In this document: piece by piece, positions 38,201-51,900 of the stretch
How the letters are laid out: each line of letters opens with the position of its first letter
Numbering within the stretch: position 1 is the stretch's first letter
Source of the DNA: Centropus unirufus
Lineage: Eukaryota; Chordata; Aves; Cuculiformes; Centropidae
Direction: 5' to 3'
Length of the DNA: 64,000 bases
Assembly: GCA_013397695.1 (NCBI GenBank)
Contig: VYZI01000240.1
Span: 560,180-624,179 of the forward strand
Program-made: the position numbers and the translations under genes
The notes under the pieces: generated by a model
The model's database searches: none
The model's input: the letters and a program-made list of their open reading frames with translations, nothing else
What the model was told of the DNA's origin: nothing

Positions 38201-39820
38201 CCCATCAGGGGTTTGGCATATCTAAAGAGTGCTGATGGGGCTTGAAAGTTCAGCCATCTCTGAAACTTCTAGCCCAGTTCTATGTTTCTTATGGATCCAG
38301 GGCTGGACCAGACACCAACATTCCTAACATCAGGGCCTCTCTTCTCACAAGCTGTCAGACCTGTAGAGCAAAGAGATGCTTTGGTGTAACCTCAGGGCAG
38401 GAGGACACAATAAAACCCAGGGCCATAGTGGAGGCATTTCCTTTTCATAGCAAGTACCAGTAGGCTGCATGGTAGACACCTCTTGTCCCCATTGTGGTAT
38501 TTAACAGACTGCAGGGGATAGTGTAGGAAGGTGCGCCACAATAGTCAAGGAATTGGGCAGAGGAAATAGAGCAGAGGGAATGAGTCTTTTGTCTCAGCAG
38601 CTCCGATGTCTGCCAGTCAGAAGAAATTTCAGATCATGCAAGCTGCAAGAGCGTCCTTCATCAGTTTTCTCCCAAGTCAGGAAAAAAACAAAGCTTATCT
38701 AGAGTGGTTGTGAGAAAATTGGGAAAAAAAATATTTTGCCCTGGAGGCACATCCTTCTATACTTTTTATGTGGAGCATGAATACATGAGTACAGAGGAAG
38801 AGCTTGCCTCAATAGCAGGTTCTGCTGCACAGCTAAAGGCCACGGCTGCATAGGTGTGAATCTCCAGCCCAGAAGGAGAGCGGCACATCAGCTTTGGAGG
38901 CTGATAAGGGCATGACCTTCTTGCCTAATGAAAGGAAGATTTCCCAGGGGATGCTGTTCCCTGCTGTCTGTTTTACCTTTTTTCCAGCCCCAGGCCACAG
39001 CTCTGGCCCTCCTTTGCAATCAGCAGCACTTGTGCTGACACCCCAGCACCAAGTGTGGGAGGGAGCTGGTCTGACTGGACATGGAGCTCTGCGTGAATGA
39101 TCAGGAAAAAAATTTCAGGCAAGGAGATCAAGAAAAAAAAAATCAGTTACGGCAAAGGAAACAGAGGATATGAAGAAGATTAGCCAAGAGAATTCTTGAA
39201 GGTGGCTGGGAGGAGGGATATGGGTGATGAACCAGGTGTGGGTGAATGCTTTTTATGTCCTGGAGTTTACTCCATCTGGAACAATGCAAGTAGGCTTCAG
39301 GACACCTGGGCAGCTTTTTCTGTCTTGGTAACACATAATTATTAATGGATTAAATGAGTTTTGTAGGTTCAAGGGCTGAACAGGACCATGGGATGAGATG
39401 AGCTGGAGAGACCTTGGTGAAACTGATGCATGCATTTTGGTGTCCTCACAATCCAAACGCTTTCTGAAAGGGAATTGATTTCTGTGTTGCTATGTTGGAT
39501 GGAGTGGGGGAGGAAGAGCTTGAATGATGTCAAAACATCCCATTTTAACTCTGGGAAGTTTATTTTAATGGCAACATCTTTAAGTTATAATGCAACATAT
39601 AAATACAATCTAAATTATTTTATAGCACAATGTTAGATCAGTCCAAAGTAACTCTTTTTGTCTGAGAATGTCATGTGTAATTTTGTTCCTCAATGAATTT
39701 TGAATTGGAAATTTCAAATTGGCTGATGAAATAAAATGTTTCATCCTTTTTTTGAACATTTCTGTTCAGATGCTTTACTTTTGGCTGTGGTAAAGTTGCT
39801 CTGCCACACAGATTGCAATA
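35270..39820. other. Non-coding, apparently single-copy DNA
   Basis: No recognised gene. The window's longest gap-free open frame, 146 codons at 36972-37412 (plus), lies here. It is rich in Ser, Cys, Trp and His, has no domain pattern, and shares its DNA with open frames in two other phases, so I regard it as chance. The interval also holds the 35502-35543 hairpin. The patch from about 37440 to 39100 is somewhat GC-richer but shows no CpG clustering. Confidence 0.55.
35502..35543. repeat. Perfect 15-bp inverted repeat (hairpin)
   Basis: CAGTATTGACTGGCA at 35502-35516 is followed 12 bases later by its exact reverse complement at 35529-35543. The right arm overlaps a direct repeat: GGTGCCAGTC occurs at 35527-35536 and again at 35543-35552. 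As RNA this would form a short stem-loop; the stem is shorter than that of a normal microRNA precursor and pairing does not extend outward. It may be a cruciform-prone site or the trace of a local templated rearrangement. Confidence 0.85.
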
Positions 39821-39860
39821 TCTTAGAATCATAGTATAGTAGGGTTTGAAGGGACCTCTC
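39821..39860 (-). mobile_element. Small CR1 3'-tail fragment
   Basis: About 40 bases resemble the antisense CR1 terminus: TTAGAATCATAGTATAG followed by GGGTTTGAAGGGACCTC. The family pattern stops after the GGGACC block. It is either a very short 5'-truncated insertion or a remnant of a longer decayed copy. Confidence 0.7.
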
Positions 39861-40029
39861 CTGTTACCCTGAATATTTTCCATTTGGGGTATAATCCCTT
39901 CATGGAAAAACTGCTTTTTCCTAAACAAACTGTGAAGTAGATAGGAGCAATATTTGTCATCAAGTTTTCCAGGATCTACTGTAGAACTAATTCAGGCCAT
40001 ATATCTTGTAACAGGCATTAACAACAACT

Positions 40030-40046
40030 GTGTATATATATATATA
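40030..40046 (+). repeat. (TA)n microsatellite
   Basis: GTGTA followed by six or seven TA units. Confidence 0.8.
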
Positions 40047-40288
40047 ATGTTTGACACATTTGAGTTGTAACTACCTTAGACTTTGGGGATTCAAGCCAAC
40101 TTCATTAAAATGGTGGGAGAAAATATTAGCAAGTCATTTTAAATGCTGTTGGCCTTGAATAACTTACTGTTGTCCCAATAATTTAGCCTGTGCCTTTTGG
40201 CACACTGTGTGAATGTGAGGAGGAAATGGTATGGTTTCCTTAGACTCACGCTGATGCATTAGCTGTATCCTTGCAGTAGTTCCTGCCT

Positions 40289-40320
40289 GTATATGTGTGT
40301 GTGAGTGTAAATATATATAT
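40289..40320 (+). repeat. Compound TG/TA microsatellite
   Basis: GTATATGTGTGTGTGAG, then GTAAATATATATAT: two dinucleotide types side by side over about 32 bases. Confidence 0.8.
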
Positions 40321-41970
40321 GGGGAAAAGCTTGTATTTCTCCATATGCGAAGTATTGTGAAGTGTAAGCCCAGTATTTTGTGCCTAAGTCTTTCTAAGGC
40401 AGGTAGTGGGGCTTAAATAATTATATGATCTGGATAACTGTATTTGGCTGTTTGATCTGGCAGGTTTTTAAGCTGCTGTACAATTTCACTCATATTCAGA
40501 AGAGAAGCGGGTATCAAAGGAACTGACTCACAGAGAAGCCACAGTCAAGAAAAGGTAACCTTTTACTCCAGGAAATCATGCAGAAGAGAGTTTTATGTAC
40601 CTAATTTACTACTTCTTATGCCTTGTTCACATTATTTGTTTAAACCTTAAATATATCTAATTTATACAGTGTGGTATGTCTACATACATTTGTCTGTTTA
40701 TTATACATGTGCATATCATTCACTGAAATCCTTCCAGAAATTGTGCTCCCTCTTGTCAAAAACATAACCTCAGCTCCATCTGGTGGCTCTGTGAATTCGT
40801 TTGACAAACCTGCTGAAATAATTCTCTGTGATTTTGCTCTTTGTCTAGTGAAAAAAAGTAAGTATAGCACAAGACATACAGCTATGTGTTAGCTCCCTCA
40901 AGACAGATGGGATATAATGAGACAAGACCTTCACCTTTTGTTTCCTGTTTTGGGTTTTTATTGGGGGGTGCATTTTCTGGACGTTAGAGATCAGGAGTTT
41001 TTTTTCCTCAGTCATGAGAGCTAAAGAGCTGGTTTATATATACATGAAGTTTCCCTCCAACTCACCCCTTTATCTCTTGACGGCAGGAAATACAAGCTTG
41101 TGTGGAAGGTCAAATATTGTATCTGAGTCACATTGCCTTGCTGATTTCTAATTCTTGAAGTGTCACTTGTGGAACCAAAGCTTCAAGTCAGCTTTCAAAC
41201 CAGAAATACTCATACTCATTGCTTTTCCCATGCAGATAATTCTTCACTAATAACATATTTTACTAAAAGTCCAGTAGTAAAAACAGATATATTCTCACTT
41301 CATTGTTTTTTTCTCTCTGCTTGTATTAAGAAGACATCGGGCATAGATTTTCTGTTATGCAAGCTGTTTTCTATTCAGAAAATGTTATTATTCCAAGTGG
41401 GATAACAAAAATTCTGAAGCTAACTTTTCATTAAAAATTAATGTTAGTTCTGGAAGAGTTTTTGTTTTTATTTTGATCACAAGTTTTTTAAATAAAAAAA
41501 TTAGGACAGTACTCAAAGTAAAAAATGAAACGGTTCTGTTCTGACAGTGCAGGCATAGCTTCATATTTTCAATTAAATCAGTGATGCAAATGGTGCAAAA
41601 TAAAATAGCTTGCGCTAGTGGGGTCTCTTCGTGAGCTATGCTGCCTCGGTTGGCTTTACACAAATGTGAGGATCTGGAAATAGGACAGTGAGAATTAGTA
41701 TGGCCATGCGCAAGTTCAGCTGAAAGTTAGAGTCTTTGCTGTTCTCCCATTGTGAAATGATACAACAGCAATATGAAACTTTGGGCAAGTTCATATAATC
41801 TAAATGAATTCTAAATTGGAAGGCTTTGTTTGTAAAAAGAATATTAAAACTAAACCTCTGCCTGCCCTTGCCTTGTGTACCTGACTTAAACTCTATGACT
41901 CTATACTCGATGACTTTAATGTTCAAATAGCCTCAAAACCACATATTTGAGGTATTTTAATAATGCACAT

Positions 41971-41989
41971 AAAAATAATAATAATAATT
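41971..41989 (+). repeat. (AAT)n microsatellite
   Basis: Five consecutive AAT-type units in AT-rich surroundings. Confidence 0.8.
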
Positions 41990-42028
41990 CACTTCCATTT
42001 GGCAATTAGATTAATTGATGGCTCTTTG

Positions 42029-42060
42029 TTCTGATATCATTTTGTTCAGATATCATTTTG
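42029..42060 (+). repeat. Two-copy 16-bp tandem duplication
   Basis: The unit TTCTGATATCATTTTG (42029-42044) is repeated immediately as TTCAGATATCATTTTG (42045-42060), with one mismatch. It is a small local duplication with no link to a mobile element that I can see. Confidence 0.85.
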
Positions 42061-45000
42061 TGTATTTCATGTGTCCATGAACTTGGAAAACCACCATATC
42101 TAAGGTGTTGATCAGAATAGGAAACTCAGAGCTAGCCTGACAAGGGGAAAGACAAATCCAGTTTCTTCAGCAGATTGCTCCTGAGAGAAGAAACAAGGCC
42201 CAACGTTGTGGGATGGAAGCAGTAATCCAAGACTAGAATTCATTTATTCCTTGTACCTACTTAGGGCTTGGGCCATGCTGTCTTTTCTTTATAGCAACAT
42301 CCCCAATGCTATTAGTGCTACAAGTAGTGAGCAAACCTGAACCTATACAGAGGAAGAATGGGGAAGACCAGGTCAAGGCATTGCAAAATTCAGCAAATAC
42401 ATCCAGGCAGAATGAACTTCTGAGGCAAGAGTCTATGAAAAACAAGCAAAACCTTGCAGGCAGTTTCAGTTCTTGATATGTTCAAGTTTGCTATAAAGGT
42501 CTCTTTACAGAAGTTTGTAGTCTCCATGCACTCCGTGCCTATGTTACATTTACCTGTCACTAAGCATTTGGGAGTAGAGCAGTTGCATATTCTCTCCTTT
42601 TTATACTTTGCATGTTCCTATTTCTAGTGTGGTGAAGAGTTTTACATAACCAGAGTTTTTATATGTCTTAGTGACATTTACCCTACATACTCTCCTCTAC
42701 TTCTCCATTTCCTAATGAACAAGCTGTAGGCTGCATATTTGCATATATTAATGCTTTGTCACTTTGAACTCAAGGCAGAAGACTGTTCCAGGCAGAAATA
42801 CCATCTTGTTCCTGTCAGAAGGCTTACTACAGGAGAATATATATTAAAAAAAAAGCAAAATATAGCATTTGAAATCTTTTAACCAATTTTTTTGCACAGG
42901 ATATTTTTCTGCCTATACTCTTTATTATAATGCTTAAGCTCTCAAAAGAACATTTTCTTGGTGCATGAGGCACCGAGTTAATTAATAATTGAAGATAGCC
43001 TTTTCCCTAAGCTGTTTACACCCATGATACCACGCCTTGGTCCAGGAACGGGTGCAAAAATCACTAGACATGCCCAAGGGTCCACCATGTTTTTCTCTCA
43101 GAAAGGAGATTCAACCTTTACTGCCAACAAGAAAAATGCACACAAAATGTAATAAATTACTTAAGACTGAGGCTAAAACAAACATGTAGTTTAAGCAAGT
43201 TACTTTGAAATAGAAGGAAGTGGCAGCAAGAAGAATTTTCCTCTCAGCTGACAGCTGTAAATGGCAATCTCTAGAGAAGGGAGGTGTGCAAAAGGGTTAA
43301 GCAAAGCCCATGTGAGAAAACCGTTCCCCCATTTCTGTCACTTGCATCCTTAAACAGAATGCTGAATGAATGTTTGAGTGATGGCATCTCCAAGACAGTA
43401 TTTTCCCAAGAACAAGCAAACAAACAAAATCATGTTGAAATCCACATTGCTTTCCATTCCACTCATGAAATGCAGGTCAACATTCTATATGGTATTTACA
43501 AAAAAGACCAAAAAAAAAAAACAAGACAGCAATCACGTGCCTGTTTACATTCAGGTGTAGTGGAGGACTGCGCTATAACAAGTCCAGCTTCAATATGAGG
43601 AGCAGACGCTTCTTGGGAGAGGTGGAAAGGGCCTACAAAGCAGCATCAGAGACTCTGGGAATCTCCTGGGTGTCCCCTACCTCATCATTGCATGGGGGTA
43701 CTATAGCTATATGTGTCGATGCAACTCTGATAAGTGCCATTAAGGAGATAAGACTCTCTAGGTATGGAGGCAGGATCTGTTGAGGGGGCACCCCGTGCTG
43801 CCTCAGAAAGGGTGGTGACTTACAATCTCATCTGGAAAAGTCAGATCATTAAAGATACAGTAAATCTAAGATATTTGGTTTAGAAGGGAAGACGTGCTGC
43901 TCTGTAAGGAGCATGGAAAGAGAGTAGCTTGACAGGTGAATAAACTTACAGCATACACCTCTCACATTCCTTTAATCAGACGCATTTCAGTGGCAGGGAA
44001 ACATCTCTATTCCAGGGGGTGGGGTGTAATTTTTTTTTGCAAGCAGAGAAATGGGCATAAAAACCTGGATCTCTTAGTTTCATAGCATCACTGCAATTTG
44101 TAGCATCACCAGGATTTTTCTGGACATTTTAGTACTTTGTAACACTCCATTGCAGCGACTCAGAGAAAATTATTGGTTGCAGATCGTGGGCCTTAAGTGG
44201 CAGCTGAAAAAGCATTCACTATCTTGTGTAGCAGTTAGCTAAAGCCTGCCTTTATTAATCTTATTTTAAGACAAAAGTGCAAAATCAATCATAAAATGAA
44301 TATATATTTCCAAATTGAAGTGTGTTTCTTAATTGCAAACTTTTACTGTGTAATAGCATTAAACAGAGTTGATGAGATTTTGACATGTGGTCCATGGAGT
44401 TTTAATGATTGTATGTGAGGTAACATTGATTTTAGGCTTATTTCTTTGCTGTTTTTCTTAGGCACCTGTTCTATGATGTTTGAATCTACAGACATAAGAT
44501 GAATTACTGTTCAATCTTGCCACAGTTGTGGTACTGTTATTCTCTGCTTCTCTGCTTTGATATTAAGGGAGCCTGCAGAAACCAGACTCCTGAGAATAGC
44601 CATGTGTCACAGGCTGTATCAATATCCCATTGCTGTCCCTTCTCATCTCTTGTAACATTTACTTAAATTCAAGTCCATAATTATTACATTTTTAGAGAAA
44701 TACTTAGGTTGAACTTGGTGGATTTCAGATTGGGAATGTCTCTGAAAACCATAACAGAAATATGTATTACAGTTTCACATGGTTATAGAGAAAGAGGAGA
44801 ACAATTGTAGTGGTAGTTTGGATATGTTTGGCTCGCCGGTTGGCTGCTTGAAGCAGCTTAAACTGCACCAGACCTGAGTAAGAAAGATGACAGTGGATGT
44901 AAGGAAAAAATTGGGAGCTTTCATTAGGGCTAGCTAAACTTTCCATCCAAAGTGTGCATCTTCAGCAGGTCGTGTTAGAAGCAAATGTCCAAGGATCTGA

Positions 45001-48000
45001 TAAGTGGTCACATAACAGCAACAGTATCTTTGCTTTGTGGGGACCCTCACACAGGCACTTCACAATCCATAGAAAAGTAATTTTTCAAGAAGATAGAAGT
45101 ACTAAATTGGGGACCAGTAGAAGATAGAACATTTTTTACAAGAGTTAAAAATTGATAGCACTTTGCCTAGCATTTATTGAAGTGAAATATCTGACATATC
45201 AAGTTTATCATTTGACCTTGGCTACTGAAAATTTTGGGGTGACCCTAAAGAAAGCCTTGGCTGGAGAAGATGGACCAGACAGCCAAATTCATCTAAACTG
45301 AGCTATTGAGTATGTTTTATCTGTACTGTGCTCATTGAAAAAGTAATTATATAATTAGCATCCTTCCCTAGAACAAATTATTCTTGTCATCAGTAGTAGT
45401 CATGTTATCATCAGTCACTGATCACCTCATCAGCATGTGGTAACCCCACTTCTTTTTTCCCTGTCTATTGCATACATTGTTTTACTCAGAGGTACTTGGG
45501 AAGGGGTGACTTGGTGTCCAGTTGCAACAGCAGAGACTTCTGAAGAAATTTCTGATTAAGATAATGAAGCAAAGTGCTGTTAAATTTAAGGAAAGATATT
45601 CTGCCCAGAGGTGATACCTTCAGTCACAGCTTAATTGAAATCACTTGGCATGCAAAAAGACAGAGCGACAGCAGATAAAAGGTTAAGCAGAGCACCTTAT
45701 ATCAAATGTTCAGCTGAGGATTAACTAGATTGCAGAGCATCAGTTAAAAATCAAGTTTATGTGTGCCCTACAGTGATTTCTGCGTTCAAAACGAAATCTG
45801 AAAAGCAGGCAGCTGTTTATCTTTGGATGTTACTGCAGCATGTGTGGCAAGAAAATGAAGAAGTCATGAAATATCATTAGAGTTTTTTTCTTGTTGATTA
45901 TTGAGTTTCTTTAGCTGCAGGAAATACTGAAGAAAATTTATGATTCCAACTGTCAGTTTAAAATTAACTTAATTGTCAAGCTTTGGGATTATGAATGGCT
46001 GCCTATTGAAAAGAAAAAAGCAGACAGTCTTTACAAAAAACACCTTATGAGTCTGCCTGCATCAGGGAACATTTGCACAATAAGGAGAGTTGATCAGTAA
46101 GAGTAATAACCTACTTTAAAAGGGGAATGTAGATGACAGTAAATAAGAACTGTTGAAACTGGCAACGTGAGGCACAAAATGAAGCCATTTCAAGGAGATT
46201 TTCTGTAAATACAGCTTTTTTTAATAACGGAATTATAGGATATTGGCAAGTTTCTCTCGCTTTTTACTCCTGACTCCAGCACAGTCATTTCACTGACTTT
46301 GATAGCACAGTAATACAGTCAGGCTTAATGAGACCTAGGTTTCTGTTCTATAACTAAAGCATGTAAACTTCATCCTCTTAGTCCCCTTTTGCTTAAAAAT
46401 ATTTCCTGTTGAATTCTGTCCTCTTCTTTCACCGGACTTAAACAGCAGGGGCAGTGGCATTACAAACAAAATTTTGGGTTATATCAGCTTTAGGGATTGC
46501 CACCTCTTCTATGCATAATTTTTTTAAGTTCCCCTTATAGTGCTGTCATCTCTTCAGTTCTCTCTCTGAGGAGGACCAACTCAGATCAGCTGCCTGTCAG
46601 GGTTCGATTTATACCTTACTTGCATCCTCTCTGTGGTCAATTCTAATTGGCTGGAGGCCTCATCTTCCCAGGACTGTGCACCTGACAACTGTTTCTTTAA
46701 GCACACAAAAAGGGCAAGGTTAGAGAAAGAAAAGAAAAAAAAAGCTATCGGGTGTCAACAGTCACAAATTCCTATTCTGTTGGGTTTTTATCAGCACAGG
46801 TGTACCTGCCACAATCCACCTGTGACCACAGTCCATCCCATCACCACAGTTGTGAATAAACTAGAGTACAAATGGAATGCTGCTAGAGAACTGATTTGAG
46901 TTGTTCTTCCTCATATCTGTGGTTCTGTTGTCAGGGATTTTCCCTTTGAATAGGGACATTGCCCAAGTTAACTCTAAGATTGAGAGTCCTCATCTGATAG
47001 GTGAGTGATTGTAGATATTTTCTCGCCCTTCTGATGAATTTTTTTGCAAAACTTAAGAATTCTTAAGTTGGTTGTGCAGTAATATTACCACCTGAGATCC
47101 AGACTTCTGGTACACTTTGGTTTGCTTGAGTGCTAAGTAATTTTGTGACTGGGTTGTGTGTTTTGTGGGTGCCTCCACAGCAGCCCTCAGAGATATTTGC
47201 ACAGGCTTTTTATTTCACACTAAGAAACATTCAAAAGAATACCATTGAATTCTTTTGTGGTAGAAAAAAATTAACAAAACCCCAGTCTTTGCAAGACTGA
47301 AGGAGCAGATAAGACCATGGGATTAACAATTGCCCATTCACTTAATCACCCCGTGTGCAAGTTTTTCAGAAATCTATAGCACCCCCCCAGGGATAATAGT
47401 TTAAAGAGCTCTGAATTCAAAGGCTCCAGATTTCTGAATGGCATGGTACTATTTGGGAACTATCTATTCGCCTAGCATCATGAAAAGTTATGCACAGGGT
47501 GACCCGGCAGAGCTTGATCTGACACACTACAACATAGGTGTATGTCTCAGCCTTCAGTAACTAGGTGTAAGTCCTTAGAGATGGTGCTGAAATGGAAAAG
47601 GATTTGCAGCCTGGGAAAATAATGGCCAAATTTGTTTAACATACTTTACAACAATGGTTATGTCACATAATTTAAAGTGAATCTTGGTCATTATAGTCTG
47701 AACCTCTGCATTCAAGGCTGTAGAATTTTGCGGGAATCACAAATAATTTGTCTAATTATCATCATGCATGGAAGCTGCTGAAGCATTGGGAAAGGCTAGA
47801 TCTTCCACACCAGTAAGGATCTTATTGCCATAGTTACAGTTGTCTGACTCCCCTCCCTGCAAGTTCACAAATCACATTAAGAATATTTTGAAAAAACTGA
47901 GGGTCTCGTCCAGGGTACAAGCAGCTGAACTGCTGCTTTAAAAACTATTTCTGCCTAGAGTCATGCCTAATCCTGTTTCATCTCTGAGCAAAGCCTTCAT

Positions 48001-48969
48001 TGTTTGCAAAAACAAAACATTTACCGACTCCTTAACTCCAGATATGGCTACTTCGGGGACTCCTTCAACAAATATTCTGTGGAGGCCTGCAGCATACTGA
48101 GCCCTACAGGGGGCTATTGGTTAAAGCCACAGTTTCTCACATGCACTCTTCCCATGCCAGGGAATAAGTACAATATTTTGGCAATCTGTTCAGACCAGGA
48201 GCCTGTGTTGGCTATGTATATCTGGACAGAGACACTGTTTGGGATCAGGGTGACTCGTCCTTGACTTGTCTTGGAAAGACTGAAGTGCCTCTTCTCTCCA
48301 TGAGATGAGAGCTGTGATTCCAGCTGCCTCTGAAATATGGACAAATGGTGCCATCTTTAATTCCCTGTCAGGAAGCTGTGCTCTAGCTGAACTGTGCAGG
48401 TATATAATAGCACAGACTGCAAATAGGAGTCAGAGCAAGGACATTTATAACTTTTAACTGAAAAGACTCAACTCTGCTCTCAACAAGCTCTGTAAATGAA
48501 AGAAAAAGGGTTCAAAGGGTCAAACCCACTACGGTACTTTAACACCAAGTCCTTTTTGAAGCGTCCTCATTTGTATCCTTTTTTTTGACCTCTGTATCTT
48601 CCTTTTTGCAAACAATGGTAGCTTCTCTTTTCATTTTTTCTGTTTGCTGCATCTCTTGTCTCAAACCAGGTGGTAAACATGGGGGCATGACCTAACCAGG
48701 TGCCAAACAAGTGTTAAGAGGAATTTTCTCTTCCAAAGCACCTTACCTCAATTTCCTGGCCTGTAAGGATGTGTGTGGTGGTTTGTGTGGTTTCAGAGTA
48801 CTCTGCAGTCCACTGGTTGTCTTTCTCTATGAGCAGTGTGAGAAGGATGAGACATGCTATGCTCAGGAACTAAGCTGCCAGGCATTCTTGAATCTATTTT
48901 CATATTATTTAGTAATCTGACTTGATAAATTAAAAATGGTTCCCATTATATAAACAAGTAGACCGCTAG

Positions 48970-48987
48970 TAGTCTACAAGTAGACTA
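48970..48987. repeat. Short perfect palindrome
   Basis: TAGTCTAC and its reverse complement GTAGACTA are separated by AA. A further GTAGAC lies just upstream (48958-48963), so the word occurs three times in about 30 bases in alternating orientation. Confidence 0.8.
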
Positions 48988-51900
48988 TTTCAGAGGAGGT
49001 GCCAAAAGGGGACAAAATGTTAGTTTGAGTCTGAAGCGGAGGTCTGGTGAGTGGCAGGGCATGCTCCTTTCCTGACAGTTTGCTGTTACTCTTGTAGAGG
49101 CTGGCAATGAGCCTCTTCCTCTCAGAGACAGAGATTCCCCTCCGGATCATGCCTCAAGCAGACTCTGATGCCAGAGCAGCTCAGGAAGGAGGAAGCTTTC
49201 ACCATCTCATGGGAGATGTAGTTTATTCAGAAGCTCCCACCTTGGAGTGAGAGAGCAATTGGCACAGAAATAACTATGAGGAGCCATATTAGTATTTCCA
49301 ATTAAGTGTCAGTGGCAGTTGGCAATTGTCAATGTTGAACTTTCCATCAAAAAAAACCTCCTCTTTTCAGTGAAAAATCTTTTTCTCAAGTTTTTCAAGC
49401 CTTTGCCTCCATCTCTTACACAATTAAACCTTGTTGTCCAACAGCCTGGAAAGGATGAACTCTGTATCAGCCTGAAATGCTCCATTCTAACTATATTAGC
49501 TCTTCTCCCTGACCTAACAGGTTAAGGTTTTGACTTGTCACATGTAGTAGATTTTGTACTGGTCTTTAACAGTACTTAAAAGTACATGTGTATTGAGAAG
49601 GGAGGAAAGCAAGCACTTTCCTTTAGTTGAATCAACAGCCACATTATATCTGTATTATCTGGGGAGAGTCACTATTCTGCCCTGAAATCATGGCTTCTGT
49701 TTTTACTTCTCAAATGGATTGGCTAAGATTGCATTAGGTGGGACTTAAAAGGCATTTGGCCAATTAAATAGAGTGACTTATACTGTATTGTGCCATTCAC
49801 AAATTGTTAACTATGGGTCAATATTTTTTTCATAATGTGCAATAAGACATTAGGCCATGTTTTTGTATATAGTTTCTAACTTGAACCCTACTGATTTAAC
49901 TGCATGCAGAGTGTATGCCTGCAATCGCATCTTCAATTTTAAGTTATAACCAAGCTGTAGGAAATGAAAACTCCATGCCGAGTAAATTACAGAATACTTT
50001 ATTTTACTTGATCTTGCTCAGCAAGTTAAAATAAACATGCATCCTTAGATGTATCAGTAATTCATGTAACATGTTAATTACTCAGTGTGTAGTCATTACG
50101 TTTCCAGTAGCACTCATTACTCCAACAGATCTCAAGTGTTTCTGCAACAACACTTGGCTTGTAGCTATAATGATACCATTTCACAAGTTTCTCCAGGCAT
50201 TTTTTTGCTCTGACTTGCATTGATTGCATTTCATTTACCTTTTTGCCACTGCTATTGTTTATTACCAAGAGCTTATCAATTAGCTCAGTCAAGTTCCCAA
50301 CGAAAACTACTGTTTCACTCACTAAAAATCAATAAAGGAACTCAATAACTCCTTCCAAAACCCAATAAAGAAGCAGCAAATTAAAACGTTAACAGTGGAT
50401 ATGTGCACAGTGCTTTGGTTGAGTAGTATATCTGATGAGAAAATTCTGGTTTTTGTTAACTGTAACTTTCCACTGAATGCAGCCTGAATCTGCCAATATT
50501 TTTTCCTGCCTTGGCCTTTTGCTTAAAAACGCTGAAATAAAGGTGGCATTTTCAAAGACAAAATGTTTTTATTGTTCAGAGATCATATCTTGAGGTTAAG
50601 TTTATGGAAATGTGAATGAGTACCATTTTTGGAGGTTAAAACTATGATAAAACCAAACTGCAATGCTGCATGGAGGCATGGGAAAGAAGAATTTTAATGT
50701 AGAAAGACAAAGTTATGCTCCTCAGCTCAGACCAAAGGAACCACTCTCCGCTTGTACTTCATAGATGTCATTTTGACCTCAGCGCACACCCATTTCTCAT
50801 GTTTAAATGGGAGTCCATCTGGAGCAGGTTTTCTGGGTCATGCACTGAAGCTTATTCTGCTTATGCTGAGACTAATGTAGCAGCCTTCATAGCAGAAAGC
50901 AATAAGAAATTATTATGTATTGTATGTAGTTTGGAATGAAAAATTCATGAGGAATATATCTGATGATGAGCTAACTAATTCTAATGCAGAAGCAGTAGGG
51001 GTTTTCAGCAGAGTTATAGCAGGATTAGTTTTCAAATGCCGTTTAGATATGGCCAATAATTCTTACTCTTTATACTACTGCTGCAGCTAGAGGCTACCAG
51101 CCAAGCAAGGATCTGGTAAATTGTGTGATGCTGTACTGTTTGTACACAGAGTGGCAAGATATTTTCAGCCCAGAAGATGTGCTAGGATAAATAGATAAGA
51201 AACAAACACTGAGGGAGAGAAAATATTTTTTTCTTTTTGCTTGGTTGACCCATGGAGGTAGGGCAGAAGTTAAGAGATACTTCCTGATTACCCATAGAGC
51301 TGCAAGCACATCCCTGAAGCAAAAAACGCGTACCTTGGTTTCCTGTTGGATACTTTAATCTTGTCATTATCGTTCATGTGCACAGAATTCAGAACACAGT
51401 AACAAGGAAACACTGTGTTTTTCAGATTTTGAAATGGTCCAGAGAAAGCAGCCATTTTTTTCATAGCAATATTGTTCAAGGCTTGTCAACAATTAACAGT
51501 GTGTGTAGAAGAGCAAAAGTATTTTTAAAATCTGCTCCACTCTGATCAGATTAGGAAATACTGTCAAGGCAATTAGAGGAAAATAAAGAAGGATGAAACT
51601 GCTCTTGCAGTAATGGAAAAATAATTATCAGTGTGCTAGCTGATTGCATGTTGTTCCTGCTGGATGTCAGAGGAGAAACATCTACTTTCAAAACACTTCT
51701 CTGGTCTCATCCAACATCATGCTCAGCCTGCTCAGTTCCTTTGCAATGTCGATGGAAACAAGAGGCACCCAGCACCTCGGCAGCTGCCCTTAGCATCTTC
51801 CAGGATCAGCCCCACTTGTCTTTGACAAGAGCAGCTCACCAGTGGCACTGAGAATAAAATAAAGGGCTTGAAAGCACAACACATGAAATCCAAATATGTT

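Noticed and set aside
41888..41916. CTCTATGACTCTATACTCGATGAC, resembling CR1 terminal repeats
   Set aside because: The sequence to its left does not follow the CR1 3' region in either orientation, so the similarity is probably chance.
46595..46625. GGGTTCGATTTAT, resembling a tRNA B box
   Set aside because: There is no A box at the right distance, no cloverleaf pairing and no terminator T run. The last bases also depart from the B-box consensus.
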